Source of the DNA: a virus
DNA: 45,260 nucleotides
IMG/VR virus record: IMGVR_UViG_3300033388_005395
Coordinates: 1 to 45,260 of that record
Direction: 5' to 3' (one strand)
The translations under genes were made by a program, and so were the position numbers. Positions 26,471 through 34,055 of the stretch are shown piece by piece (the stretch's first letter is position 1; each line of letters starts with the position of its first letter). The notes under the pieces were generated by a model. The model made no database searches. It saw only the letters and a program-made list of their open reading frames with translations, and was not told the origin of the DNA.

Positions 26471-28553
26471 TATTTGACACCAACCCCCTTTCCGTATACG
26501 GCCCCTGCACATTAGTTTCAGCAGCCTTACCCTTAAACTCAGAGGTTTTATTAATATTCGCTTGCCTTTCCCTGTCTTCAATGGCCGCCAAGATCTTCGC
26601 TTTTTCCAGTTTCAGCTTCTCAGCGTCAAAATTCGTTCCCAGTTTCTTAACTTCCTGTAAAACCCTCTCAGACACTATCTTCTCTAACACCAACTCTGCT
26701 TCAGCAGCGGTCTTCCTTATCTCTGCCACTGTTTTTTCAATCTCAGATTGCTTAGCCTGTATTTCTAATTCTAAAATTGGATCCGGCTGGTCTTCCTTCG
26801 GGATGAGAGCGTCAATATTTTCGATTTGCAGCGCTTCGAGATATCGCTTATTAATTTCCTGGTCATTCAGACCTTGGCCTTTCATTTCAAGCAACGCCTT
26901 GGCCTTCATGATGCGTTGCATGTTGGTTGTAGCGTTTGGGTCTGACACGGGGATAATGTCCATATCAGAGTTGTCATAATCCTGATGTCTGATTGCTTCC
27001 GGGTTATCCAGTACGTTAGCATATGCCTCATCTGACAAATACAGCACGTTAAGGCGTCTGATCTTTTGAAACTCCCGATATAACGACCTGTGAATCCGCT
27101 TGTGAATTGCTGAATATACCTGCAAACCCTGCTCGATCAGGGCAAGCGTTGTTGTCGCAGGCACATTCGGACCTGGACTCTGTCCTGATAAAACTTCTGT
27201 CATACCAGATGTCTCTTTGCCGACGTCAACGAGCAAGCCTAAGAGTTGGAATAAGGTGGGAGAAGGTTCTTTCGTGGGCAACGGCACAATGTTTTTTCGC
27301 AGATCATCGCCTGTTGTCTGCACTGGCTTCCACTCGCCGGACTGAAATTTCAGGCTTGCGCCACGGCCCAATTGAATACCACGGCCGAGAAAACCGCTTT
27401 GCCGGTTAGATAGTGTCCCCGCATCTAATAATTGATTGAGCGCTGTGTTAGAGGCTGAATTGATAGAATGTAGAAGAATACCAAACCCCATGCCGTAAAA
27501 ACTGCCGTCAAATGCCGGCATAAAAAGGAAACGAGTGAAATAATGTGTCGGTTTTATCCTGATTATCTCGCCTTTTTCATTGGCCTCAACTCCCTTAAGC
27601 TCAAACCGTGCGGATATCCTGACTAATTTTTGGGTGGCTTTGTGGACAGTAATGATGTACGGCTCCTGATAGCCGTCTTTGTCGAGATCATACCACCTGT
27701 GCTGCTCAAGGAATATATGCGGCGTGTCTTCATCGACCTGTTCACGTTCCTCACCGGATGCAAGGCCAAGCTCCTCAACGTCAAAATCGAGATAAACACC
27801 ACTCCTGATTCTCTCAACAATTTCATTTCGAGTCAGTTCGATTTCGTGTGTAATCCTGGAGGCTTTTTCGAGTGATTGAGCGTAGTAATGAACTACCAAG
27901 TCATCGGCAAAAACCATCTCGGAAACATTGCGGTTTTCAATAGTGCTGTAATAGGTTTTTTTGAACGCACACCCGACAGCGGGTAGAGTAAACAGCAACT
28001 GGTCAACCCCGTCCTCCCAATCCGGCATGTCATTTAGGAGTTGATATGACATGTGATCGCAGATTCGTTTGCTTCGCTCTGCTTTCTTACCGTCAGGGTC
28101 TTGGCCTATAATCTTAGGCTTGACGACATCCGTGCCCTTAATTATTTCCGGGTATGCCCTGGCAGCGAACTGGATAGCGGCATTTGTAATGATAGGATAT
28201 TTTACATTCGCAACTTGCTCTCCGGCATAAGTCTTCTTTTTAATCTCAAGTTTTGCCAGTTTTAGAATTTCAGCGTTCGATCTCTCCCATGTCGCCCTGG
28301 AATCCTTATCAGTATTGTAGTCGTCAACGACTTTAGCCGCTATGGTATCTATCACGTCCTGCTCAAGGTCTTCGGCTATATTAGTCATAGCATGGCGTGC
28401 TTCGAGCTGGTCAAACATAGACAAAATTTGCTGCTCTTCAGCAGCCTGTTCCGCCTGTTGCTGCTCAATAGCCTGCTGTTCGACTATTTGCTCTGGTGTC
28501 GGTTGCTGTGGCTCTAAATATTGCTCGTTATTGATTAGCTCGTTTTCCATCAT
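26457..28553 (-). CDS. Portal protein
   Basis: A 699-residue protein (start taken as the ATG at 28553; a TTG lies at 28556). The Gln/Glu-rich N-terminus is followed by a portal-like body: ITNAAIQFAARAYPEIIKG, MSYQLLNDMPDWEDGVDQLL, FFLPAFDGSFYGMGFGILLH-like segments (RFLFMPAFDGSFYGMGFG at about 335-355), and SGMTEVLSGQSPG with a long C-terminal helical part rich in Glu/Lys. Length and pattern match large portals of the P22-like group. It sits directly after the large terminase and begins within 5 nt of that stop codon. Confidence 0.9.
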   Translation of the reverse strand: MMENELINNEQYLEPQQPTPEQIVEQQAIEQQQAEQAAEEQQILSMFDQLEARHAMTNIAEDLEQDVIDTIAAKVVDDYNTDKDSRATWERSNAEILKLAKLEIKKKTYAGEQVANVKYPIITNAAIQFAARAYPEIIKGTDVVKPKIIGQDPDGKKAERSKRICDHMSYQLLNDMPDWEDGVDQLLFTLPAVGCAFKKTYYSTIENRNVSEMVFADDLVVHYYAQSLEKASRITHEIELTRNEIVERIRSGVYLDFDVEELGLASGEEREQVDEDTPHIFLEQHRWYDLDKDGYQEPYIITVHKATQKLVRISARFELKGVEANEKGEIIRIKPTHYFTRFLFMPAFDGSFYGMGFGILLHSINSASNTALNQLLDAGTLSNRQSGFLGRGIQLGRGASLKFQSGEWKPVQTTGDDLRKNIVPLPTKEPSPTLFQLLGLLVDVGKETSGMTEVLSGQSPGPNVPATTTLALIEQGLQVYSAIHKRIHRSLYREFQKIRRLNVLYLSDEAYANVLDNPEAIRHQDYDNSDMDIIPVSDPNATTNMQRIMKAKALLEMKGQGLNDQEINKRYLEALQIENIDALIPKEDQPDPILELEIQAKQSEIEKTVAEIRKTAAEAELVLEKIVSERVLQEVKKLGTNFDAEKLKLEKAKILAAIEDRERQANINKTSEFKGKAAETNVQGPYTERGLVSNNANP

Positions 28554-28556
28554 CAA

Positions 28557-30995
28557 TTAATACCCTGTCACATTGTCCACGGTGTCGGTCTGGGATTGCC
28601 TGTCGGAATCCCAAATCTGATAATTTTCCGGCGGTGCTGTGGTTGATATACTCAGTCCGCTCATACAAAGATACCTAACGTCATCCATTAAGTGATCATT
28701 TTCTTTAACGATCTTACCTTTTTCGTCTCTCCGGTAAATTCGATATTCCGCTAAAAAATTGCGCAGTGAATTAAAAACCTTGAGCTTGCCTGTCGAAAAC
28801 CTTTGCCATACATTTAACAATCCGGATTCAACCGAATTGTCTGCGTAGCTAAGGTGCAGTCCTAATGCAATGTATTCATCGACTAATCGTGTTCCGTCCT
28901 TCTGACTCCGCCCCCGTGCAGCCGGATCAATAACACCTGGAATCCACTCCCCTCTGGCCTTAATCCCTTCGGCATGAATTATTGGTTCTGCTTCTCCTCT
29001 GTAATGTTCTGAAAACAGATAAACCACATCTGATTGCTGATCCCATGCTCCCCACAGGGCCGCTGTCCGGTTCCATCCAACATCTAAGGCATAGCATTTT
29101 GGCCACGACGGAGGTATTTCAAACGGTTCAATGGTAATATCGTCTTCTGCGATTGGATAGATGGCACCAGCGCCTAACTGCGGGATACCTTTGGAGCGTG
29201 CGTCTCGTTGATATGGGGGTATTGAAGTAAGTAATTCTGTTTTTTGCTGCTCGGTCAGGTGAGGGGCGTCATCCCATGTGGCATTAACAACATATTTGCC
29301 GGTTTTAGAAAAATCTTCAGGAATTTTTCCGCCCGGCATAAACGATAAAACTGTTTCGGAGAGCCCTAACAACGGCGTAAACGTACACATTACCAGCCCA
29401 TTAGTAGTCATTGTGCGGAGCAAGCATTCGGCATAAATACCCAGATCACACTCTTCATCTAACCAAATTACATCCTGCTCTGTTCCCTGAAACGATTTTC
29501 TTTTCTGGTCGTACGAATTACCTACTCTAAATCCACCGGAAATATATTCATGGCAACCTTCTACACCTATCCCAAATACATTGTGTTTTCCGATTTTGGT
29601 TATTTGGAATATCTCTCCTATCTTATATTTAGGACGAGGTTTTATGTTGCACGTGCAGTCTCTGTTAAATTTACCTATTTCTGTAAACAGCACTCGATTT
29701 TCACCATGCAAGTTTATCGTATGGCTATTAAAATGTTTCCCGTTGAGTTTGACCTTACGGCTTCGTATATTTGCATAAATATTTACACTACGTAATAATA
29801 ATACCACATCCTCCGCCAGCCTATATGAAGCAGACGTATATGAAGCCCTTTTGTTGTTAATTGTGCCATCACACGACCACAACCAAAAAAGAAATGTCTT
29901 TTTTTGCTTTGCCGATAATCCAAATACCCAGTCAGGAATATATTTATGTTTAGACAGTTTGTTCCACAATCCATCCCTTCTAAGGCTTTTTGTCAATTTG
30001 TTGTGATTGGGGGTATTGCTTGAAATTTTATATGTAATAGTATTGCGCATTCGTTCAATGGTTAAATCATCTGGCAGACATTTTCTTAATTCATCAACTT
30101 GCTCAGGGTCGTTACATGTAAAGAACGGAGTTTTACCCCTGGTGCATCCATCCCCAATCATAACGGCAGTCATAATTATCAGCCAGTCTTCCTTGTTGTT
30201 GTCTACTATGCCAGTTTTCTCTATGCCTAATGAAGGCGTAAGGGATAGAATATCTCCAATTTGTAAATCACCCGCATCCACAACTCGTCCATCTCCTCTA
30301 AACACTTTGTGGTTAGGCGTAACTCGCAACCTGCCACCTTCCGCTTGTATCTCAATCACATCAGCATCAGCATAGGAATGTGTTTGCGTTACTATACCAA
30401 TCTTCCCATCGGCTAAAACAACCCCATCTCCTATTTTAATCTCTTCAATGTTTGCCCATGCTCCAGCCTTAGTTAAAATTCGTTCTCCTGCTGGGTGACA
30501 CTTTAAGCCGAGATGTGATGTTCCGCCGGACACATGCTTGACGGCTATTGACTCGACTGTATCTGGTACGCTGCCTGCTTTATTTTTTGTGTTGACTATT
30601 AAGTCGCCTGGAATAAGACCAATACCGTATTCTCCAGGAGGTCCGAGCAGTTTCGTCTGAATAATATCTCGGACGGTCTGCGATGTGTCACCTGCCGCCC
30701 ATGCCTTGATAGGTTTTGTGAATCTTTTCCCTGCCCACCAGCCAGGATAATCACCGGTCAGATGGAGTGTAAGCTCATATCCACCGACGCCCTCGGTCTT
30801 GCCTACCCTGTTGGCGCTTATTATTGCTCGCTCTCGATATTTAGCGCCAGCCTCGAAAAATTGACAATGTGGAATATACAGCTCCCGTCTGAGCGGCCCT
30901 GCCTCTGGATACATGCGGTGTATTCTTGTCCGCCTGTATCTGCGCTCTCTTTCATTGAGCAGGTTAAGGAGTTCTATTTTTTGCTGTCTATTCAC
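28557..30995 (-). CDS. terL: Large terminase subunit (ATPase/nuclease) with an intein
   Basis: An 812-codon frame starting at GTG 30995, overlapping the small-terminase end by 8 nt. The N-terminal extein carries the Walker A-like ANRVGKT at residues 61-67. An intein occupies residues 166-493; after it the sequence continues SYDQKRKSFQG and VIWLDEE (Walker B with catalytic Glu, about 509-515). The C-terminal nuclease region shows CYALDVGWNRTAALWG, GVIDPAARGRSQKDG and HLMDDVRYLC, which supply the acidic metal ligands. Without the intein the protein would have 484 residues, a normal TerL length. It translocates phage DNA into the prohead with the small terminase and portal. Confidence 0.93.
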   Translation of the reverse strand: MNRQQKIELLNLLNERERRYRRTRIHRMYPEAGPLRRELYIPHCQFFEAGAKYRERAIISANRVGKTEGVGGYELTLHLTGDYPGWWAGKRFTKPIKAWAAGDTSQTVRDIIQTKLLGPPGEYGIGLIPGDLIVNTKNKAGSVPDTVESIAVKHVSGGTSHLGLKCHPAGERILTKAGAWANIEEIKIGDGVVLADGKIGIVTQTHSYADADVIEIQAEGGRLRVTPNHKVFRGDGRVVDAGDLQIGDILSLTPSLGIEKTGIVDNNKEDWLIIMTAVMIGDGCTRGKTPFFTCNDPEQVDELRKCLPDDLTIERMRNTITYKISSNTPNHNKLTKSLRRDGLWNKLSKHKYIPDWVFGLSAKQKKTFLFWLWSCDGTINNKRASYTSASYRLAEDVVLLLRSVNIYANIRSRKVKLNGKHFNSHTINLHGENRVLFTEIGKFNRDCTCNIKPRPKYKIGEIFQITKIGKHNVFGIGVEGCHEYISGGFRVGNSYDQKRKSFQGTEQDVIWLDEECDLGIYAECLLRTMTTNGLVMCTFTPLLGLSETVLSFMPGGKIPEDFSKTGKYVVNATWDDAPHLTEQQKTELLTSIPPYQRDARSKGIPQLGAGAIYPIAEDDITIEPFEIPPSWPKCYALDVGWNRTAALWGAWDQQSDVVYLFSEHYRGEAEPIIHAEGIKARGEWIPGVIDPAARGRSQKDGTRLVDEYIALGLHLSYADNSVESGLLNVWQRFSTGKLKVFNSLRNFLAEYRIYRRDEKGKIVKENDHLMDDVRYLCMSGLSISTTAPPENYQIWDSDRQSQTDTVDNVTGY
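29517..30500 (-). mobile_element. LAGLIDADG-type intein in the large terminase
   Basis: A 328-residue in-frame insertion: Cys at residue 166 (CHPAGERILTKAG) starts block A, TPNHKVFRGDG is block B with the TxxH motif, MTAVMIGDGCTRG and FLFWLWSCDGTINN are two LAGLIDADG-type motifs, and VFGIGVEGCHEYISGG is the C-terminal block. Cleavage is predicted before Ser of SYDQKRK. The insertion lies between Walker A and Walker B, so splicing should be required for ATPase activity. The penultimate residue is Gly rather than the usual His (VGN then S). Confidence 0.9.
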
Positions 30996-31587
30996 TATTG
31001 TCGCCCGCCGCCTGTGAAGCTTTAGTATTTAAAATAGCTGCTATTCTGGCGTCTAAATCCGCATCTGATAGATCAGGGAATAACGCCATACCGTCCTTAC
31101 CTGTAAGCTCGTGCCTCTCGATAAACATACCTAAATGCTTTGCAACACTGTCAAGAGCAGGTTTTTTGTCGGCAAACTTGATCTTTTTTAAATCGCCCAT
31201 CATATCGCCGTCTTTGGTGAATATAGTTTGTACATCCATACCTGTTAGTGCAGCAGCTACTTCGGCGGGAAGTTCGTGAATGGGGATTAAATCGCCATTT
31301 TTCTTGTAGAATTTTCGGGGGTCAAGAAAGGCCAGTTTCGCGTATTCTGTAAGAACTCTGTCCTGTGTGATTTCAATCCTATCTGCCCGTTTTTTTATCT
31401 CTTTAGCCAGAAGTGCTTGAATTAATGGTTTTTTAAGGTTTTCAACACCGATTGTGAATGCTGTTTTGGGGGAATATCCTGCGGCTTTGGCTGCCCGTGT
31501 CGCATTAAAATCAACAATATACTCTTTCACAAACAGCGCTTGTTTCGGGGTAAGACCTTTTTTCTTTTTTGAGACACGCTTCGCCAT
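30988..31587 (-). CDS. terS: Small terminase subunit
   Basis: A 199-residue protein of the Terminase_2 type: a basic start (MAKRVSKKKK), then LTPKQALFVKEYIVDFNATR, AAKAAGYSPKTAFTIG, an HTH-like arrangement for DNA recognition, followed by RVLTEYAKLAFLDPRKFYKK and a C-terminal portal/TerL-binding part. It recognises the packaging site and recruits the large subunit. The ATG has no good ribosome site; a promoter (31595-31621) ends only a few bases before it, so the transcript may be leaderless. Confidence 0.9.
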   Translation of the reverse strand: MAKRVSKKKKGLTPKQALFVKEYIVDFNATRAAKAAGYSPKTAFTIGVENLKKPLIQALLAKEIKKRADRIEITQDRVLTEYAKLAFLDPRKFYKKNGDLIPIHELPAEVAAALTGMDVQTIFTKDGDMMGDLKKIKFADKKPALDSVAKHLGMFIERHELTGKDGMALFPDLSDADLDARIAAILNTKASQAAGDNSE

Positions 31588-31594
31588 ATCTCGT

Positions 31595-31621
31595 AATATA
31601 ATTGAAAAAAAAGTCTGTCAA
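31595..31621 (-). promoter_or_regulatory. Late promoter upstream of small terminase
   Basis: On the minus strand TTGACA (31621-31616) is followed after 15 nt by TATATT (31600-31595) or after 17 nt by TATTAC. The start of transcription would fall at about 31586-31588, at the terminase ATG (31587). The -35 box directly abuts a 13-bp tandem repeat array. Confidence 0.6.
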
Positions 31622-31678
31622 AGGGCCATCAGAAAGGGCCATCAGAAAGGGCCATCAGAAAGGGCCATCAGAAAGGGC
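31620..31678. repeat. 13-bp tandem repeats upstream of the late promoter
   Basis: Four perfect copies of AAAGGGCCATCAG (31620-31632, 31633-31645, 31646-31658, 31659-31671) and a 7-bp partial copy (31672-31678). The array ends exactly in the -35 region of the minus-strand promoter. It may bind a late activator or be part of the packaging site near terS. Confidence 0.85.
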
Positions 31679-31793
31679 TTTTTTCATCTTTTTTATTTTT
31701 TTCATTTATTTTTTTTCATAGTTTTTATCTTTCATTATTTTAATGGGTTATCTATTATTTAATCTTTTTCTTGATATTCTTTAAAAATAATGC

Positions 31794-31822
31794 TTGACAA
31801 TCTATATTATATATATTATCAA
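31794..31822 (+). promoter_or_regulatory. Divergent promoter for the RHH gene
   Basis: A perfect TTGACA at 31794-31799, then 17 nt, then TATCAA at 31817-31822, in a very A+T-rich stretch. It would start transcription about 20 nt before the RHH regulator gene. Confidence 0.6.
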
Positions 31823-31849
31823 TATTAACAATCATGATATCGAAAGGGG

Positions 31850-32113
31850 GTGAAAAAAATCAAATCAATGAAATCAACGACGATCAAGAATATTGACCCG
31901 GAGATTTTTCGCAAATTCAAGGTTGCCTGCGCTGAAAACGATATTGACATGCGCTCTGCGATTCTTGGATTCATGGATCAGTTTGGATCGGATCAGATGT
32001 ATGAGATATCAGATGGAGTCAATACTGCCCATTTTGACAATCTTTTCATCGGCTTGGATACCATGCTGCAGTTTCACGCCGAAGGGCGCTGGATCAAGAT
32101 CAGGAAGGTATAG
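31850..32113 (+). CDS. Ribbon-helix-helix regulator
   Basis: An 87-residue protein if the GTG at 31850 is used; an ATG at 31868 (MKSTTIKNIDPEIF) would give 81 residues. AAAGGGGG lies immediately before the GTG and 17 nt before the ATG, so the start is undecided. The sequence TTIKNIDPEIFRKFKVACAE, then NDIDMRSAILGFMDQFG, is a typical ribbon-helix-helix (Arc/CopG) domain. The rest (about 40 residues) ends in HAEGRWIKIRKV and may bind a ligand or partner. It is divergent to the late operon and next to its repeat-flanked promoter, so it is a good candidate for the late regulator. Confidence 0.75.
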   Translation: MKKIKSMKSTTIKNIDPEIFRKFKVACAENDIDMRSAILGFMDQFGSDQMYEISDGVNTAHFDNLFIGLDTMLQFHAEGRWIKIRKV

Positions 32114-32173
32114 GCTCCGGTGACCGGGCCGGAGAAAATAGCCCTGGGATGTTGCCACATCCCGACCGGAGCC
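32113..32173 (+). ncRNA. Three-way-junction RNA element in the leader of the next gene
   Basis: Right after the RHH stop codon: outer stem GGCTCCGGT (32113-32121) with ACCGGAGCC (32165-32173), 9 perfect pairs; inner arm GGGC (32126-32129) with GCCC (32141-32144) around a loop containing GGAGAAAA; inner arm GGGATGT (32146-32152) with ACATCCC (32157-32163), loop TGCC. An alternative stem CTCCGG/CCGGAG is possible with the left half only. There is no U-run. It lies about 33 nt before the ribosome site of the gene at 32219, consistent with a cis-regulatory RNA. Confidence 0.6.
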
Positions 32174-32218
32174 CGAAAAACAATAACACATAACGAACAA
32201 GACCGAAAGGAGAAAATC

Positions 32219-32668
32219 ATGGAAAAGAAAGTATTGGACCTGATAATTCAGGAAGGAAAAAAGCTCGAGTACAAGCGAACTTGGTTGAAAAAGTCATACA
32301 ATGAGATTATAAAAAAGCTCAATGATGAATTGAAAGAAATCCCGGATATGAGCGAAACGCAAATGTCGTACAAACTGAGATCATGGACGGAGGATAACGG
32401 AAACGGATATGAAATATCCTATAAAGTTCGATTAGCCTTGATTTTTCAGAATGATGCATATGTTGAATTGCAAATCGGAGAATACAACGAAGCCAACGGT
32501 TGGGAGTGGGAAGAACTATATTATCCGTCAATGCAATCCATCCGGGCATTCGGCTCCCACCTTCCATACGCGTTATCTTTCTTTCTCGACGCGATCAAGA
32601 AAAGGAATGAAAACTACCGGGATAGTATAGATATTATCGACAACATTTTGAAAAAATTAAACGGTTAG
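32219..32668 (+). CDS. Unknown early protein (149 aa)
   Basis: A 149-residue protein; the ATG at 32219 follows AAAGGAG by 6 nt. The N-terminal half is helical and basic (MEKKVLDLIIQEGKKLEYKR), the middle has aromatic and polar residues (YEISYKVRLALIFQNDAYVE, EANGWEWEELYYPSM), and the C-terminal helix ends IIDNILKKLNG. No motif is recognised. It is transcribed with the RHH gene and preceded by the structured leader, so its expression may be regulated at the RNA level. Confidence 0.65.
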   Translation: MEKKVLDLIIQEGKKLEYKRTWLKKSYNEIIKKLNDELKEIPDMSETQMSYKLRSWTEDNGNGYEISYKVRLALIFQNDAYVELQIGEYNEANGWEWEELYYPSMQSIRAFGSHLPYALSFFLDAIKKRNENYRDSIDIIDNILKKLNG

Positions 32669-32681
32669 AGAGACCAGAAAA

Positions 32682-32755
32682 CCCGTTCCCGGAACGAAAA
32701 AATTTTGTTAAAAAATTTCGTTTCAATCCTTGTTTTAATGGAATCCGGGAACGGG
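32682..32755. terminator. Long inverted repeat between convergent genes
   Basis: A perfect 12-bp inverted repeat (CCCGTTCCCGGA at 32682-32693 and TCCGGGAACGGG at 32744-32755) encloses a second one (ACGAAA at 32694-32699 and TTTCGT at 32716-32721) around an A+T-rich core. It separates the stops of convergent genes at 32668 and 32800. TTTT follows on the minus strand, so it may be a bidirectional terminator; a cruciform protein-binding site is the alternative. Confidence 0.55.
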
Positions 32756-32799
32756 GATATTTTGGTTTATCATACCCCATGATAACTGTCAATATCCAA

Positions 32800-33012
32800 T
32801 TATAGATTGCCGTCATTTTTTTTGGATTTTTTTACCTGGTAGGATATTAATTGTGACGTAAACGCACAGCAGGTCTTGCGTGGCGGGCGTCCGACAAAAT
32901 CATAATAAACAGCGCCGGATTTCAACATTTCTTTCTTCCGGCGCTTTATTTTCGTCAAAGACCAGCCAAAGAATGCTGCTATATTTTTTAATCCTTCGAT
33001 TCGTTCAGGCAT
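32800..33012 (-). CDS. Small HTH DNA-binding protein
   Basis: The ATG at 33012 overlaps the end of the VRR-NUC gene by 8 nt (GGAG 10 nt upstream). 70 residues: MPERIEGLKNIAAFFGWSLT, then KIKRRKKEMLKSGAVYYDFVG. This is the 'I..fFG.S..TI.R..K.L...GA......GRP' pattern of phage HTH proteins in which a helix-turn-helix and a GRP turn precede a short beta wing. The C-terminal tail is basic. Last gene of the leftward early operon; the target is unknown. Confidence 0.65.
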   Translation of the reverse strand: MPERIEGLKNIAAFFGWSLTKIKRRKKEMLKSGAVYYDFVGRPPRKTCCAFTSQLISYQVKKSKKNDGNL

Positions 33013-33394
33013 AACATAAATACTCCAGAATAACCCTCCACGCCTCATCAGCGCCTTTACAAAAATAATGCTGATAGCCCTGGCTGATGAGAAACTTCCG
33101 CCACGCTCGCTGCTCCTTGCTGATCTGGCCCCCTCTCACCCGCTTGAGTTCGATAAACAAACCGCTGCATAGTCCGCGCCGAACAGGCAGAAATATATCC
33201 GGGTAGCCTTTCCGCATCCCAATCTTTTTACATTTCACAGCTTGGCCTATCGTCAGACGTACACCATTGAGCGACCCATTAAGGAATTTTAATTCCGGAT
33301 ATTTTTTACAATAAACTTGAGCTCTACTGAAAATAGCTGCCTGTTCTACATATTCACTCGGGCAGGGTGGTGGTTTTAGTTTCAGCTTTTTCAT
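33005..33394 (-). CDS. VRR-NUC nuclease
   Basis: A 129-residue protein of the VRR-NUC family (PD-(D/E)xK fold): SEYVEQAAIFSRAQ, LNGSLNGVRLT, MRKGYPDIFLPVRRG (the PD motif), GLFIELKRV (the ExK motif), then KEQRAWRKFLISQGYQHYFC. Family members resolve or cleave branched DNA; phage copies often sit in replication operons, as here. Its ATG overlaps the stop of a 33-residue membrane peptide gene (ATGA), and its end overlaps the HTH gene. Confidence 0.85.
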   Translation of the reverse strand: MKKLKLKPPPCPSEYVEQAAIFSRAQVYCKKYPELKFLNGSLNGVRLTIGQAVKCKKIGMRKGYPDIFLPVRRGLCSGLFIELKRVRGGQISKEQRAWRKFLISQGYQHYFCKGADEAWRVILEYLCYA

Positions 33395-33492
33395 TCTATT
33401 TCCTTATGATCGTGCTTAATAATAATCAGCCAGCCTGTTATTGTTATGCCTGTAATTAAACCTATTGCCATTCCTATGAAAAATCCGGTCAT
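33391..33492 (-). CDS. 33-residue single-membrane-span peptide
   Basis: A 33-codon frame MTGFFIGMAIGLITGITITG followed by WLIIIKHDHKEIE. AGGTGA precedes the ATG, and the start overlaps the stop of the upstream DUF6475-like gene while the stop overlaps the next ATG; both are ATGA overlaps. One hydrophobic helix with GxxxG spacing and a short charged C-terminus. The double coupling makes chance unlikely. Role unknown; it could be a membrane anchor or host-inhibitory peptide. Confidence 0.65.
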   Translation of the reverse strand: MTGFFIGMAIGLITGITITGWLIIIKHDHKEIE

Positions 33493-34055
33493 CTTTCACC
33501 TGCCTTCTTTAGTAGCCGTAAAGGTTTTTTAAATTCCCCGATTAAAACCGGCGGCTCCGGTGTGTATTCAATTTTTCCGTTCACACTATTTTCTCGCTCT
33601 ACTATCCCCGGTAAATATTTCACATGATTTTCCAAATTCGACATCGTGCAATATAATCGTTCAAATTCTTTTTGTTTCCATTTTTCGTCATCAGCACTAC
33701 CAGAGCATAAAGCAGGCCATCCACCCATTACCTCAATCACAGAGTGAATAATCGGATCGTCAAACTTGACGCTCTGATAGGCACCTACATTTCTGATCGC
33801 CCTGATCACCTTAATCCAGGCTAAAATAGATTGATTTTCCTGCCTGCCCTGAATAGCTTCAATAATATCAACCGGTTTTGGGAAAAAACGTGAGGATAAA
33901 ATAATCTCATTAAAAGCTTTTTGACATTGATCGTTTGTGAATGGTTCAAGGGCTTTCCAGTAAATTTTACTGAGAATCGGGGTTATCTGTTTATCAAACA
34001 TCTCTCCTATACCCGCCATAAAGTTTTTAAACGCTGATTTGTTTTTCATTTTCAA
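33489..34055 (-). CDS. DUF6475-like replication-associated protein
   Basis: A 188-residue protein starting 29 nt inside the end of the initiator gene. The pattern F...MAGIGEMFDKQITPILSKIY, WKALEPFTNDQCQKAFNEII, FFPKPVDIIEAIQG, AWIKVIRAIRNVGAYQSVKF, DDPIIHSVIEVMGGWPALC matches the DUF6475-type proteins that follow initiator genes in many phages. By analogy with lambda P it could be a helicase loader, but this is only inferred. The C-terminal tail is Pro/Lys-rich. Confidence 0.75.
   Translation of the reverse strand: MKMKNKSAFKNFMAGIGEMFDKQITPILSKIYWKALEPFTNDQCQKAFNEIILSSRFFPKPVDIIEAIQGRQENQSILAWIKVIRAIRNVGAYQSVKFDDPIIHSVIEVMGGWPALCSGSADDEKWKQKEFERLYCTMSNLENHVKYLPGIVERENSVNGKIEYTPEPPVLIGEFKKPLRLLKKAGER

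Noticed and set aside
31620-31678. CRISPR-like array
   Set aside because: The units are 13 bp, directly adjacent and without spacers.
32113-32173. Intrinsic terminator after the RHH gene
   Set aside because: The stems are strong but no T-run follows on either strand.
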